Shown here in pieces: positions 27,418 to 36,222 of a DNA stretch of 64,000 nt (position 1 is its first letter; the number at the start of each line of letters is the position of its first letter). Under the pieces are notes generated by a model. It had not been told where the DNA came from. It did not search any database and worked only from the letters and a program-made list of their open reading frames with translations. The position numbers and the translations under genes are program-made. This DNA comes from Enterobacter cloacae (lineage in GTDB: Bacteria; Pseudomonadota; Gammaproteobacteria; Enterobacterales; Enterobacteriaceae). Location of the stretch: assembly GCF_013375935.1 (NCBI RefSeq), contig NZ_CP056117.1, forward strand, positions 3,038,001 to 3,102,000, read 5' to 3'.

Positions 27418-27805
27418 ATGGAAAGAGCGTTAACGGTTATACCCATTGTATTATCATGTAGCACTTGCATATCCCATCCTGCACAGTTTCAGAGTTTAAC
27501 TGTTAAGGTAGAAAAAAATTGTCCCTGTTTTGGAATTCCGAATAACACCAGGAGCAGTGAGCCTGTGTTAGTTTATGTGCCTTGTAGGTAACGAATGGGA
27601 AACAATTTTCTCGCCAGGGGCATTTCCTCCCAGCCACATTTTAAAATCTGAAGAGTGCCTGCTCTGGGATAAAGAGGACTGGCAGTCAGGAGAGTATGAT
27701 GTAGTATTAAAGTCGAGAACTTATAATACGGATCTTCGATATGCGGCTGGATTTATTATCAGTGTAAATGCTAAAGGCGAATTATCGCTAGCTAAAACAG
27801 AATAG
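27418..27805 (+). pseudogene. Frameshifted small lipoprotein, putative T6SS immunity
   Basis: Two overlapping frames form one gene. The ATG at 27418 gives a secretion-signal-like start and reads to SSEPVLVYVP before a stop at 27591. Removing one base near 27580-27583 joins it to VGNEWETIFSPGAF and a frame ending at 27805, giving 128 residues. Small periplasmic lipoproteins of this style occur beside hcp and effector genes and are annotated as putative T6SS immunity. The lipobox region (VLSCSTC) is poor. The frame break may be real or a sequencing error. Confidence 0.6.
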
Positions 27806-27814
27806 GTGAGTTTT

Positions 27815-27851
27815 CAAACGTTGCCGATTTTTAAGAAAATGTCAACGTTTG
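27815..27851 (+). repeat. Inverted repeat upstream of effector pair
   Basis: CAAACGTTG (27815-27823) and CAACGTTTG (27843-27851) form a perfect 9-bp stem around a 19-nt AT-rich loop. The arm resembles CAAACGCTG of the hairpin at 29334-29376 on the other side of the effector/immunity pair. Confidence 0.6.
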
Positions 27852-27917
27852 GGTACTAGTTCAACTCCATTTTACTTGAATGTGAGTGCTTATTTGTGAA
27901 AAGCAAAGGGAATGAAT

Positions 27918-28907
27918 ATGGCTAGTCAATCATTAGTTAATCCGGGATATTGTATTGTTCAGCAACCCGGAACCCTGGATTTCCAGGCAAGACTTTTATT
28001 CAACAATCCAAATAGCGATGCTGCTCGTTATTTCATGCAGATTAATAGCGATGCGCAGTGGTCAAAACCGGGACAGATGTTGATTCTTGATGCACCGGGA
28101 AGTAAAAATTCTGTGCAGCTTAAGCAATTACAAATTGCAAAAAAGAAAGTTAATGGTGCTCTGGCCGATCTTAACTCTGGAGAGGCGAATTTCTTTAATC
28201 AACATTTTAGCACAATAGCCGCAGTTACTAATTTTATGGATAAGTCCCTTGGTGTCGTTGCTGATGCAGGCGAAAAATATTTCAGTGATATAGAAAGAAA
28301 ACTTATATCCATTGAGTTGGCTTACCAAAATCAGTACAGGACACAAGGAACATTAATAAGCCAGCAATTTTTTGTTGAGCGTCAGCGCCTCTTTTCTGAG
28401 TTAGATGGCTTATTAAATAAATTGTCCAGGTTGACGTTGAAGATGAAACCCTATGACGAATTGAAGCATGCATTAGGGTTGTCAAGCAGATCAATTGTAC
28501 ATGAATGGAGCACGGCTGGAGTCGCTTCTATTCGTGGTTATTCAACTTATATCGATAATGCCTCTAAGGCGGCTCGCTTTCTTAAAGCGGGCGGCTGGCT
28601 TGCAATAGGTTTTGCAGGTGCAAATACCACTAATGAAGTTTACAATGCATGCACCGTAGGACGTGAGCAGAGTTGCGCTAAAGTCGCTGTGAAAAAATAC
28701 AGCAGCTTTGGTGCAAGCCTGGCAGGGGGTATTTACGGTGGTAAATACGGAGCTATGGCAGGTGCTGGTGTATGCGTTGCGCTTGGCGTTGCGACGGGGG
28801 GCGTCGGATTGCTCGCCTGCTCTATTGTCGGTGCGGCGGCAGGTGGATACGTTGGTGGTGAGATAGCGGGCGGAGCGACTGAGTATATGATGGATAAAAT
28901 ATGGTGA
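27918..28907 (+). CDS. Candidate T6SS membrane-targeting effector with glycine-zipper C-terminus
   Basis: A 329-residue protein I cannot place in a named family. AAAGGG (27905-27910) stands 7 nt before the ATG at 27918. Residues 1-62 look LysM-like (VQQPGTLDFQAR ... WSKPGQMLILDAP). Residues 65-185 are helical and charged. Residues 220-236 and 266-320 are hydrophobic and glycine-rich (GASLAGGIYGGKYG, GAAAGGYVGGEIAGG), as in pore-forming or membrane-inserting toxins. It has no signal peptide, follows hcp, and overlaps by 7 nt a gene for a two-helix membrane protein that is probably its immunity. Hcp or VgrG loading is inferred. Confidence 0.65.
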   Translation: MASQSLVNPGYCIVQQPGTLDFQARLLFNNPNSDAARYFMQINSDAQWSKPGQMLILDAPGSKNSVQLKQLQIAKKKVNGALADLNSGEANFFNQHFSTIAAVTNFMDKSLGVVADAGEKYFSDIERKLISIELAYQNQYRTQGTLISQQFFVERQRLFSELDGLLNKLSRLTLKMKPYDELKHALGLSSRSIVHEWSTAGVASIRGYSTYIDNASKAARFLKAGGWLAIGFAGANTTNEVYNACTVGREQSCAKVAVKKYSSFGASLAGGIYGGKYGAMAGAGVCVALGVATGGVGLLACSIVGAAAGGYVGGEIAGGATEYMMDKIW

Positions 28908-29317
28908 ATATTGAGAATTTACTATTAATCCTTATCGTGGCTTTATTCCTGATTGTGGTAGTTATGGATCTGTTCAGTTCTCGTTACTTCAAAAAACACG
29001 AAGCTGATTATAATCAATTACTTTCAGACTACCGGCGCAAAGGGTATGACCTTGATCTTGTGACAAATTACGCTTCTTTTTTTGGTTCACTGGCTAATTA
29101 CCAAAAAATAATCTGGTTTGTACGCCTTTATAAAGGCGTCAAAATGAAGTTTACTCATGAAAGGTCGGTGCAGGAAGAAGCTTATAAATACGTGCAGTCG
29201 TTACCGGATGAAAGAATTGGCTGGATACTAAAATTACATCGTCGTTATAAATTACAGGCGTTAATATTCACTTTATGGCTCATTGTTGGATTATATTTTA
29301 TAACCTTCATTAAATAG
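28901..29317 (+). CDS. Two-helix membrane protein, probable cognate immunity
   Basis: A 138-residue protein with a membrane helix at each end (about 5-27 and 117-136) and a basic cytoplasmic-looking middle rich in Lys, Arg and Tyr. The start lies inside the end of the effector gene (7-nt overlap), which ties the two translationally. Immunity proteins against pore-forming toxins are typically such inner-membrane proteins. No family is recognised. Confidence 0.6.
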   Translation: MVNIENLLLILIVALFLIVVVMDLFSSRYFKKHEADYNQLLSDYRRKGYDLDLVTNYASFFGSLANYQKIIWFVRLYKGVKMKFTHERSVQEEAYKYVQSLPDERIGWILKLHRRYKLQALIFTLWLIVGLYFITFIK

Positions 29318-29333
29318 TTTTAATATTCACTTT

Positions 29334-29376
29334 CTCAAACGCTGCCGTTCTCGCCCCGAGAGCGGCAGCGTTTGAG
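29334..29376 (+). terminator. Long hairpin after effector/immunity pair
   Basis: CTCAAACGCTGCCG (29334-29347) is perfectly complementary to CGGCAGCGTTTGAG (29363-29376), and TTCTC/GAGAG extends the stem to about 19 bp with a 5-nt loop. No T-run follows. It separates the accessory pocket from tagH and probably acts as insulator or terminator. Confidence 0.7.
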
Positions 29377-29403
29377 CGCTAATCATACCAGCAGGAATAC
29401 GCC

Positions 29404-31173
29404 ATGCGATTCACGATTATTTCTACGAAACCCGGTCATCAGCCGCCGCAAAGCAGCTGTGATTTTTATGCCCCGGGCGGCACCATTGGGCGCGGTACGG
29501 ATAACAATCTGGTGCTGCCGGACAATGACCGCACTATCTCGCGTTTGCAGGCCATCGTTCACGTCGACGCCAGCGGCGAATGCCGCGTCACGAACCGCGG
29601 CAGCGTTACCCGCGTGGTATTAAATGACATTCCTCTTGAGCGTGGGCGTCAGGTTGAGCTTCAGGATGGGGATATTCTCGGTATTGATGAGTATCGCATC
29701 GAAGTCAGCGAACTGATTCACGATACCCAGCCCGTAAGCCGTATGGCGGCCAGCATGCAGCAGGCGCGTCCGGCGGCGACACCTGCTCCGGCACCGCAGC
29801 CGAAACCTGCAAGCGCCGCGCCGCGCGGCAAAGCCGAGCCGACGGCCGTGCCGACGGAAATCTGGGACAGCCTGATGCAGGAGTTCTCCATCTCCGACAG
29901 CATCTCCAGCAACCGCGCAAAACCACAGCCCGCAGCTTCTCACGACCCGTTTTCCCAGCCTGCGGCCCCGGAGCGCAACGCCGAAGATCCGCTGGCAATG
30001 TTCAACGACAGCGATCCCAGGCTCGAGCGTAAGAACGTTGACCCGGACACGCTGTTCAGCGATGAAGCGTTGTTTAAAAAAGAGAGCATCTTTGACGATG
30101 TCACCCCTTCAGCGCTGGTGCAGCCGGACGAAAGCAAACCTGCCCAGCCAAAGGAGGAGGCGGCGGATGAACTCGATCCGCTGGCCCTGTTTGGCGGGAC
30201 GGCCAGCGCGCCTGCCGCACGCCATGATGACCCGCTCGGCCTGATGGGCGGCGCGCCGTTAACGCATCCGGATGAGATCGCGGCCGAGAAGCCGAAGCCA
30301 GAGCCGGTATCCGAGCCCGAGCCGGAAGCGGATCCCCTTGCCGATTCTCCGCTCTTCGCCCCGGAACCGCAGGAGGCGCCGCGCGCGGAAGAAGAAGAGC
30401 CCGCGCGTACCGACTACGCCGGCTTCACCATGCCAACGCCGCAGGCCGTGGCGCGCAGCAACGCTCAGGCGCCTAAAGGCCGCCTGCGTATCGACCCGGT
30501 TAAAAACGCTGCATCACCTGCCTCCACCGTGCAGAACGGCGAGAAGGGCGAGGTGCTGCAGGGCGAGCTGCTGGAGGCGCTTCTGGAAGGGATGGGGCTG
30601 AGCGAAATGCAGCCGGTGCCGCAGTTCGATCGGGAAAATATGCGTCAGCTGGGCCAGATCCTGGGCATGTTCTCCCAGGGAACTGTGGCGCTGCTCTCGT
30701 CGCGCTCTATCCTCAAGCGCGGCGTGAAGGCCGATATGACCATGGTGCTCGACGATGCCAACAACCCGTTCAAGCTGCTGCCGACCGGGAAAACGGTGCT
30801 GATTCAGATGTTCGGCACGCCGATGCCTGGCTTTATGCCGCCGACCAAATCGGTGCGCGATGCGCTGATCGATTTACAGGCGCACCAGCTGGGGATGATC
30901 TCCGGTATCCGCGCCATCATTGCCGCCATGCTGCAATCCTTTAACCCGGAGCAGCTCGAAGAGCAGGCGAAGCAGAACGGGATGACGTCGCGCCTGGCGC
31001 TGCCGGGCAGCCGTAAAGCCGCGCTGTGGGATTATTTTGTACGCAGCTATGGCGAGACGGCAGGGGAGATCGAAGACGACTTCCATACCCTGTTTGGCGA
31101 AGCCTTCCTCCATGCCTATGACATGGAGGTCAATCAGTACAAAGACTCACAGAGCGGATCCGAAGACAAATGA
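29404..31173 (+). CDS. tagH: T6SS FHA-domain protein TagH (Fha)
   Basis: Phosphothreonine-reading scaffold of the PpkA pathway, 589 residues. The N-terminal FHA domain (about 1-100) shows GRGTDNNLVLPDNDRTISRLQA, with the binding Arg/Ser set. A long Pro/Glu/Ala-rich linker (about 105-365) follows, then a conserved C-terminal domain (about 375-560, with LEGMGLSEMQPVPQF). It overlaps pppA by 4 nt (ATGA), so kinase-pathway reader and phosphatase are co-translated. Confidence 0.92.
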   Translation: MRFTIISTKPGHQPPQSSCDFYAPGGTIGRGTDNNLVLPDNDRTISRLQAIVHVDASGECRVTNRGSVTRVVLNDIPLERGRQVELQDGDILGIDEYRIEVSELIHDTQPVSRMAASMQQARPAATPAPAPQPKPASAAPRGKAEPTAVPTEIWDSLMQEFSISDSISSNRAKPQPAASHDPFSQPAAPERNAEDPLAMFNDSDPRLERKNVDPDTLFSDEALFKKESIFDDVTPSALVQPDESKPAQPKEEAADELDPLALFGGTASAPAARHDDPLGLMGGAPLTHPDEIAAEKPKPEPVSEPEPEADPLADSPLFAPEPQEAPRAEEEEPARTDYAGFTMPTPQAVARSNAQAPKGRLRIDPVKNAASPASTVQNGEKGEVLQGELLEALLEGMGLSEMQPVPQFDRENMRQLGQILGMFSQGTVALLSSRSILKRGVKADMTMVLDDANNPFKLLPTGKTVLIQMFGTPMPGFMPPTKSVRDALIDLQAHQLGMISGIRAIIAAMLQSFNPEQLEEQAKQNGMTSRLALPGSRKAALWDYFVRSYGETAGEIEDDFHTLFGEAFLHAYDMEVNQYKDSQSGSEDK

Positions 31174-31967
31174 ATATCGCAACGGCTTCTCTCTCCCGCC
31201 AGGGGACGCGCGCCAGCAACCAGGATCAGACGGGAGAAACCATTGGGGAACGTTCAGCCTGCTTTGTCGTCTGTGACGGCATCGCGGGCCTGCCGGGCGG
31301 CGAGGTGGCCGCTGAACTAGCCCGCAACAGCATCATTTCCCGTTTCGACGGCGATAAGCACCTGAACGCGCAGCATATTCGTGACTACGTGCAAACGGCA
31401 AACCGCACCATCCTCAGCGAACAGCAGGCCGTACAGGACTACCGCCGGATGGGCACCACGCTGGTCAGCCTGTTTATCGACAGGGATTACCGCCTGGCCT
31501 ACTGGGCGCACGCCGGGGACAGCCGCCTGTACCTGTTTCGCCGCGGCTGGCTGTGGCACGTTACGACCGATCACAGCCTCGTTCAGCAGATGAAGGACGC
31601 CGGGCACCAGGCCGACGATCTCAACAGCAACCTGCTGTATCTGGCGCTGGGTATTGAGAACGGCGGACCGGAGGCGAGCTACAGCGATGTTGTTCAGGTT
31701 GAAGACGGCGATGCCTTTTTACTCTGCACCGACGGTTTCTGGCACGGCGTCAGCGAAGAGCAGATGAAGCAGTCGCTGCACATGGTCAATACGCCACAGG
31801 AGTGGCTGACCTTAATGAACCAAATCATTCAAAAGAATGGCGAACAGGAGGGCAATGCTCAGGATAACTATACCGCCGTCGCGGTGTGGATGGGCAACCC
31901 TCAGGACACCACTTTGCTGCATACGCTCTCTGACGCAGCGCAATTTCTTCCCTGCGGAACTGATTAG
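31170..31967 (+). CDS. pppA: T6SS serine/threonine phosphatase PppA
   Basis: PP2C-type phosphatase that reverses PpkA phosphorylation and resets the machine. All metal-binding blocks are visible in 265 residues: SNQDQTG, VCDGIAGLPGG, HAGDSRLYLF, LCTDGFW and the final DNYTAV. The start overlaps tagH. The last 25 residues extend past the usual catalytic core. Confidence 0.93.
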   Translation: MNIATASLSRQGTRASNQDQTGETIGERSACFVVCDGIAGLPGGEVAAELARNSIISRFDGDKHLNAQHIRDYVQTANRTILSEQQAVQDYRRMGTTLVSLFIDRDYRLAYWAHAGDSRLYLFRRGWLWHVTTDHSLVQQMKDAGHQADDLNSNLLYLALGIENGGPEASYSDVVQVEDGDAFLLCTDGFWHGVSEEQMKQSLHMVNTPQEWLTLMNQIIQKNGEQEGNAQDNYTAVAVWMGNPQDTTLLHTLSDAAQFLPCGTD

Positions 31968-31983
31968 ACACACAAGGATTGAT

Positions 31984-32970
31984 ATGAAACTTTGGCTATC
32001 GGGTTTGGCTCTTCTGACGGTGGCGACCACCGCACAGGCTGAAAACTTCCGCATCGTGCAGTCTCCTGCGCAGAAGCTGGATATCTGGATCGACAACATT
32101 AAAGACAATACGCCGCAAAGCTGGTGTAAGTCGGACGTTGCGCTGCGTATCGTGGCCAACGGCAGGAAAGAGGTTTCGGTGCTGGAAAACTTCGTGCCGC
32201 GCCTGGGCTCGCTGCTGGAGCACCAGTGCAGCAGGCTCAACACCCTGAACTGGACGCTAAACGATCCCGAAGGGGCGACGCTCGCCCGGGGTACGGCGGC
32301 CAAAGCGCAGGACTGGGCGCTGGTGGTGAAGCAGCAGGAAACGGCGGCCACGGCGCCCGCGACCTCCGGCGCGCTGCTGCCGCCTGACCAGAACCCGGAA
32401 ACGCGCACCGTGGCGGCAGATCGCTCCCCGTGGCAGGAGTTCACCCTTCAGGACGGTTGCCACCTGCGCACCTTCTGGGAGGGCGGTGCCTCCGCGCCTG
32501 CGCTGTTTATCCCGGACTCCGACACCACCCGCTGCGGCAACGGCAGCTGGCTCAGCGGCCACACGGTCGTCACCCAGAACCGCAACGGGACGCAGAAAGC
32601 GATCCCGGTGACCTATATTCACGGCTTCCCGGTGATGGGCCTGAACAACAATGTCGATCCTGAAAACGCGCTGATCACCTCCGTCAACAAGGAGCGCATG
32701 GTCTTCAGCACCCAGAACAGCGACCAGAGCTGGATGATCCTGCCGTACGACAGCAGCCTGAACGGCTGGAAGAGCAACGGCACGGTGGCGGTGGAGATCT
32801 CCCGTGAGATCGCCAGCGACGACGCCAGGCTCCAGGCGCGCATTGCGGCGGTGAAGAAAACCTGGAGCGCATGGGTTGCACCAGGCGCGGAGCTGAACAT
32901 TGTTCTGATTGATACGCTGCGCCCGCAGCTTCGCGATCCGGCAGTAGGCGCATGGCGCGCGGCTAATTAA
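31984..32970 (+). CDS. Periplasmic T6SS-associated protein, possibly RtkS-like
   Basis: A 328-residue secreted protein; the signal peptide ends at AQA-EN (residue 20). It has four well-spaced cysteines (WCKS, EHQCSRL, DGCHLR, TTRCGNG), compatible with two disulphides. It follows pppA by 16 bp and precedes tagJ. In Serratia a periplasmic protein, RtkS, encoded in the T6SS locus is required for PpkA function, and the PpkA here has a periplasmic tail; equivalence is my inference from location and topology, not from recognised sequence. Confidence 0.55.
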   Translation: MKLWLSGLALLTVATTAQAENFRIVQSPAQKLDIWIDNIKDNTPQSWCKSDVALRIVANGRKEVSVLENFVPRLGSLLEHQCSRLNTLNWTLNDPEGATLARGTAAKAQDWALVVKQQETAATAPATSGALLPPDQNPETRTVAADRSPWQEFTLQDGCHLRTFWEGGASAPALFIPDSDTTRCGNGSWLSGHTVVTQNRNGTQKAIPVTYIHGFPVMGLNNNVDPENALITSVNKERMVFSTQNSDQSWMILPYDSSLNGWKSNGTVAVEISREIASDDARLQARIAAVKKTWSAWVAPGAELNIVLIDTLRPQLRDPAVGAWRAAN

Positions 32971-32979
32971 GGAGTGGCT

Positions 32980-33792
32980 ATGAATACGCTTTATCAACAT
33001 CTGGCGGGCGAGTCGATTAGCGACGCGCTGCTTCGCCTGGAAGCCGATATCAAAGCCCGCCCGGCGGATGCCGATCTGCGCGCCGCGTTTGTGCAGTTTT
33101 TGATCCTCAGCGGCAACTGGGCGCGCGCGCTGACCCAGCTGAAAAGCTGGCTGGCGCTGAAGCCGCAGGCAAAACCGACCGTCACGCTGCTGGAGCAGGC
33201 CATTCAGGGCGAACAGCAGCGCGCGCGCGTGTTTGCGGGAGAGGCGCGCCCGGCGATGCCCGAGGCGCAGTGGCCGTGGATGGCGATCTTAGCCCAGGCG
33301 CTGACGGAAGGCGGCGAGCGCGCGCAAGCCCTGCGCCTTGCCGCGCTGGAGCAGGCGCCGGCAGGCGCAGGCCAGCTTACGCTTGAGAATGACGAACAGC
33401 ACACCTTCGAGTGGCTGATGGACGGCGATGCCCGCCTGGGGCCGGTGTGTGAAACCCTGGTCAATGGCCGCTACTTCTGGGTGCCGTTCTGCGCCATCGA
33501 CACCATCCGCTTTCAGGCTCCGGCCAGCGTGACCGATCTGGTATGGCGTCATGCGCTGGTTCGTCTGACGGACGGAACCGAGCAGGTTTGTCAGATCCCG
33601 GCGCGCTATCCGTTTACTGACGGGGCACCCGACAGCGTCAGGCTTGGACGTACCACCGAATGGCTGCCCCTCGACGATGACGGCACGCTGTATGAAGGCA
33701 TGGGACAGAAGGCCTGGCTCAGCGAGCAAAGCGAAAGCCCGCTGCTCACCCTGAGCCTGGTGACGTTTGCCGCGGATGGTGCTGATGAGTAA
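32980..33792 (+). CDS. tagJ: T6SS accessory protein TagJ (ImpE/SciE)
   Basis: Accessory sheath-cycle factor that binds TssB in related systems. AAGGAG stands 5 nt before the ATG at 32980. The 270-residue protein has a TPR-like N-terminal half (ADADLRAAFVQFLILSGNW) and an ImpE C-terminal half (RYFWVPFCAIDTIRFQAP, and RYPFTDGAPDSVRLGRTTEW). Its stop overlaps the tssE start by 8 nt. Confidence 0.9.
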   Translation: MNTLYQHLAGESISDALLRLEADIKARPADADLRAAFVQFLILSGNWARALTQLKSWLALKPQAKPTVTLLEQAIQGEQQRARVFAGEARPAMPEAQWPWMAILAQALTEGGERAQALRLAALEQAPAGAGQLTLENDEQHTFEWLMDGDARLGPVCETLVNGRYFWVPFCAIDTIRFQAPASVTDLVWRHALVRLTDGTEQVCQIPARYPFTDGAPDSVRLGRTTEWLPLDDDGTLYEGMGQKAWLSEQSESPLLTLSLVTFAADGADE

Positions 33793-34348
33793 TCCTGCTG
33801 GCGAAGGCGATCTGCTGCGCAGCGGCTGGCAGGCCCGCAGCAGGCAGGAGAAAGTGGGGGCGCGCGACAAAATGCAGCCCTCGCTGCTGGATCGCCTGAC
33901 CGATAACGATCCGGAAAAGAAACGCGAGTCCGCTAACAGCAACCTGATCACCCACGCCGCGCTGCGCCGCAACGTGCTGCGGGATTTACAGTGGTTGTTT
34001 AATACCATCAACCACGATGCCTCTAGCGACTTAAGCGGGCTGACGCAGGTGAGCCGTTCCGTCGTTAACTTCGGCGTTGCGCCGCTGGCCGGGAAAAGAA
34101 TGTCCGATATCGAATGGCATGACATTCAGCGCAAGCTTACCGAGGCGATTATTAACTTTGAACCGCGGATCCTCCCGCAGGGGCTTCAGGTTCGCTGCGT
34201 GTCCGATACCTCGTCGCTGGATCTGCACAACGTTCTGTCTATCGAAATCAAGGGCCGCCTGTGGTGCGTGCCGTATCCGCTTGAGTTTCTCTTTCGCACG
34301 GACGTCGATCTGGAAAACGGGCATTTTGAACTGAAGGATGCGGGGTAA
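33785..34348 (+). CDS. tssE: T6SS baseplate protein TssE (gp25-like)
   Basis: Wedge protein that initiates sheath polymerisation. The ATG at 33785 lies inside tagJ. The 187-residue protein has the SLLDRLTDNDPEKKRES start, the VVNFGVAPLAGKRMSDIEW core and a gp25 lysozyme-like fold end (LWCVPYPLEFLFRTDVDLENG). Three codons separate it from tssF. Confidence 0.94.
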   Translation: MSNPAGEGDLLRSGWQARSRQEKVGARDKMQPSLLDRLTDNDPEKKRESANSNLITHAALRRNVLRDLQWLFNTINHDASSDLSGLTQVSRSVVNFGVAPLAGKRMSDIEWHDIQRKLTEAIINFEPRILPQGLQVRCVSDTSSLDLHNVLSIEIKGRLWCVPYPLEFLFRTDVDLENGHFELKDAG

Positions 34349-34350
34349 TT

Positions 34351-36222
34351 ATGGAAAGCAAGCTGCTCGAATATTACAACCGTGAACTGGCCTACCTGCG
34401 CGAGATGGGCGCGGAGTTCGCCGAGCGCTACCCTAAGGTGGCGGGACGGCTCGGCATGCGCGGCATCGAAGTGGCGGATCCGTACATCGAGCGCCTGATG
34501 GAAGGCTTTGCCTTCCTGACCTCCCGCGTGCAGATGAAAATGGACGCGGAATTTCCGCGCTTCTCGCAGCGCATGCTGGAGATGATTGCGCCGAACTATC
34601 TGGCGCCCACGCCGTCGATGGCGATCGCTGAAATTCAGCCCGACAGCAGCCGCGGCGACCTGAGCAAAGGCTTTATCGTGCCGCGCGGCACCATGATGGA
34701 CAGCCTGGCGCTGAAAAAAACCGGCGTCACCTGTAGCTACACCACGGCGCACGAGGTCAACCTGCTGCCGTTGAAAATCGACCGCATCGAGCTGGGCGGC
34801 GTGCCTGCCGACCTGCCGCTGGCGCAGCTGGGCCTGAGCCAGAGGGGGATCAGCAGCGCGCTACGGATCCGCATTGCCTGCGATGGCCCGCAGCATCTCG
34901 GGCATCTGGATTTTGACCGTCTGGAGTTCTTCTTAAGCGGCCCGGACATAGAGGCGCTGAAGCTGCTGGAGCTGGTGATGGAGCACCATGCGGGTATCGT
35001 CTGCCAGACGGTTAACAGCCAGCCCTGGCGCCAGCTGCTGTCGTCCGACGCCCTGCGTCAGGAGGGCTTTGAGGCGGATCAGGCGCTGCTCCCGGACGAT
35101 CTGCGTAACTTTGACGGCTATCGCCTGTTGCAGGAGTACTTTGCGTTCCCGGCACGTTTTCGCTTTATTAGCCTGAGCGGGCTGGGCAAGCTGATCCAGC
35201 GCTGCGAAGACGAAAAAGCGTTTGATATCTTCATTCTGCTCGACAAGAGCGACGATCAGCTGGAGCGCGTGGTGGACGCCAGCCATCTGGCCCTGCACTG
35301 CACGCCGGTGATCAACCTGTTCCCGAAAGTGGCTGCGCGGCAGAAGCTGAGCGAAGGCCAGCATGAATACCATCTGGTGGTGGATAACATCCGGCCGCTG
35401 GATTATGAGATTTATGCGGTGAAAAAAATCTATGCCAGCGCGGACGGGCAACGGGACGACCAGACGTTTCGCCCGTTCTGGAGCACCTGGAGCGGCGACG
35501 CGGGCAACTACGGCGCCTATTTTTCCCTGCGCCGCGAGCAGCGCGTCCTCTCGGAGCATGCGCTTCGCTACGGTACCCGCACCGGCTATATCGGCTCGGA
35601 GGTGTTTGTCTCGCTGGTGGATGCGCAGCACGCGCCGTGGCAGGACAACCTGCGCTACATTTCCGCCGAGGTGCTGTGCACCAGCCGCGACCTGCCGCTG
35701 ATGCTCCAGCAGGAGCTCGGGCAGTTCATTATGGCCGACTCCATGCCGGTGAAGACCCTCAACCTGCGTAAAGGCCCGACGCCGCCGCGTCCGGCGCTGG
35801 CGGAAGGGTTCAGCACCTGGCGGCTTATCAGCCAGCTGCAAATGAATTACCTCAGCCTGATGGACAGTGAAAACGAAGAGGGCGCCGCCGCGCTGCGCCA
35901 GCTGTTAGGGTTGTATGCCAACCTGGCAGAGACGCCGGTTGCCCGTCAGGTGGACGGCGTTCGCCACTGCGTGCTGGAGCCGGTGCACCGCCGCGTGCCG
36001 GAACCCGGCCCCGTGGTGTTCGCCCGCGGGATCGGCATTACCCTGACGGTGGACGAACGCGCCTTCTCAGGTGCCAGCCCGTGGCTTTTCGGCAGCGTGC
36101 TGGAGCGTCTCTTTGCCCGCCTGGTCTCCATCAACAGCTTTACGGAGTTCACGCTCAAGAGCCAGCAGCGCGGCGAGATCGGCTACTGGGCGCCGCGCAT
36201 GGGTAAAAGGGCGCTGGTATGA
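34351..36222 (+). CDS. tssF: T6SS baseplate protein TssF
   Basis: Largest wedge subunit, 623 residues. It opens with the conserved LLEYYNRELAYLREMG and AEFAERYPKVAGRLGM. The middle has EFPRFSQRMLEMIAPNYLAP and the end FTEFTLKSQQRGEIGYW. It overlaps tssG by 4 nt (ATGA), consistent with the TssF2-TssG heterotrimer. Confidence 0.96.
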   Translation: MESKLLEYYNRELAYLREMGAEFAERYPKVAGRLGMRGIEVADPYIERLMEGFAFLTSRVQMKMDAEFPRFSQRMLEMIAPNYLAPTPSMAIAEIQPDSSRGDLSKGFIVPRGTMMDSLALKKTGVTCSYTTAHEVNLLPLKIDRIELGGVPADLPLAQLGLSQRGISSALRIRIACDGPQHLGHLDFDRLEFFLSGPDIEALKLLELVMEHHAGIVCQTVNSQPWRQLLSSDALRQEGFEADQALLPDDLRNFDGYRLLQEYFAFPARFRFISLSGLGKLIQRCEDEKAFDIFILLDKSDDQLERVVDASHLALHCTPVINLFPKVAARQKLSEGQHEYHLVVDNIRPLDYEIYAVKKIYASADGQRDDQTFRPFWSTWSGDAGNYGAYFSLRREQRVLSEHALRYGTRTGYIGSEVFVSLVDAQHAPWQDNLRYISAEVLCTSRDLPLMLQQELGQFIMADSMPVKTLNLRKGPTPPRPALAEGFSTWRLISQLQMNYLSLMDSENEEGAAALRQLLGLYANLAETPVARQVDGVRHCVLEPVHRRVPEPGPVVFARGIGITLTVDERAFSGASPWLFGSVLERLFARLVSINSFTEFTLKSQQRGEIGYWAPRMGKRALV

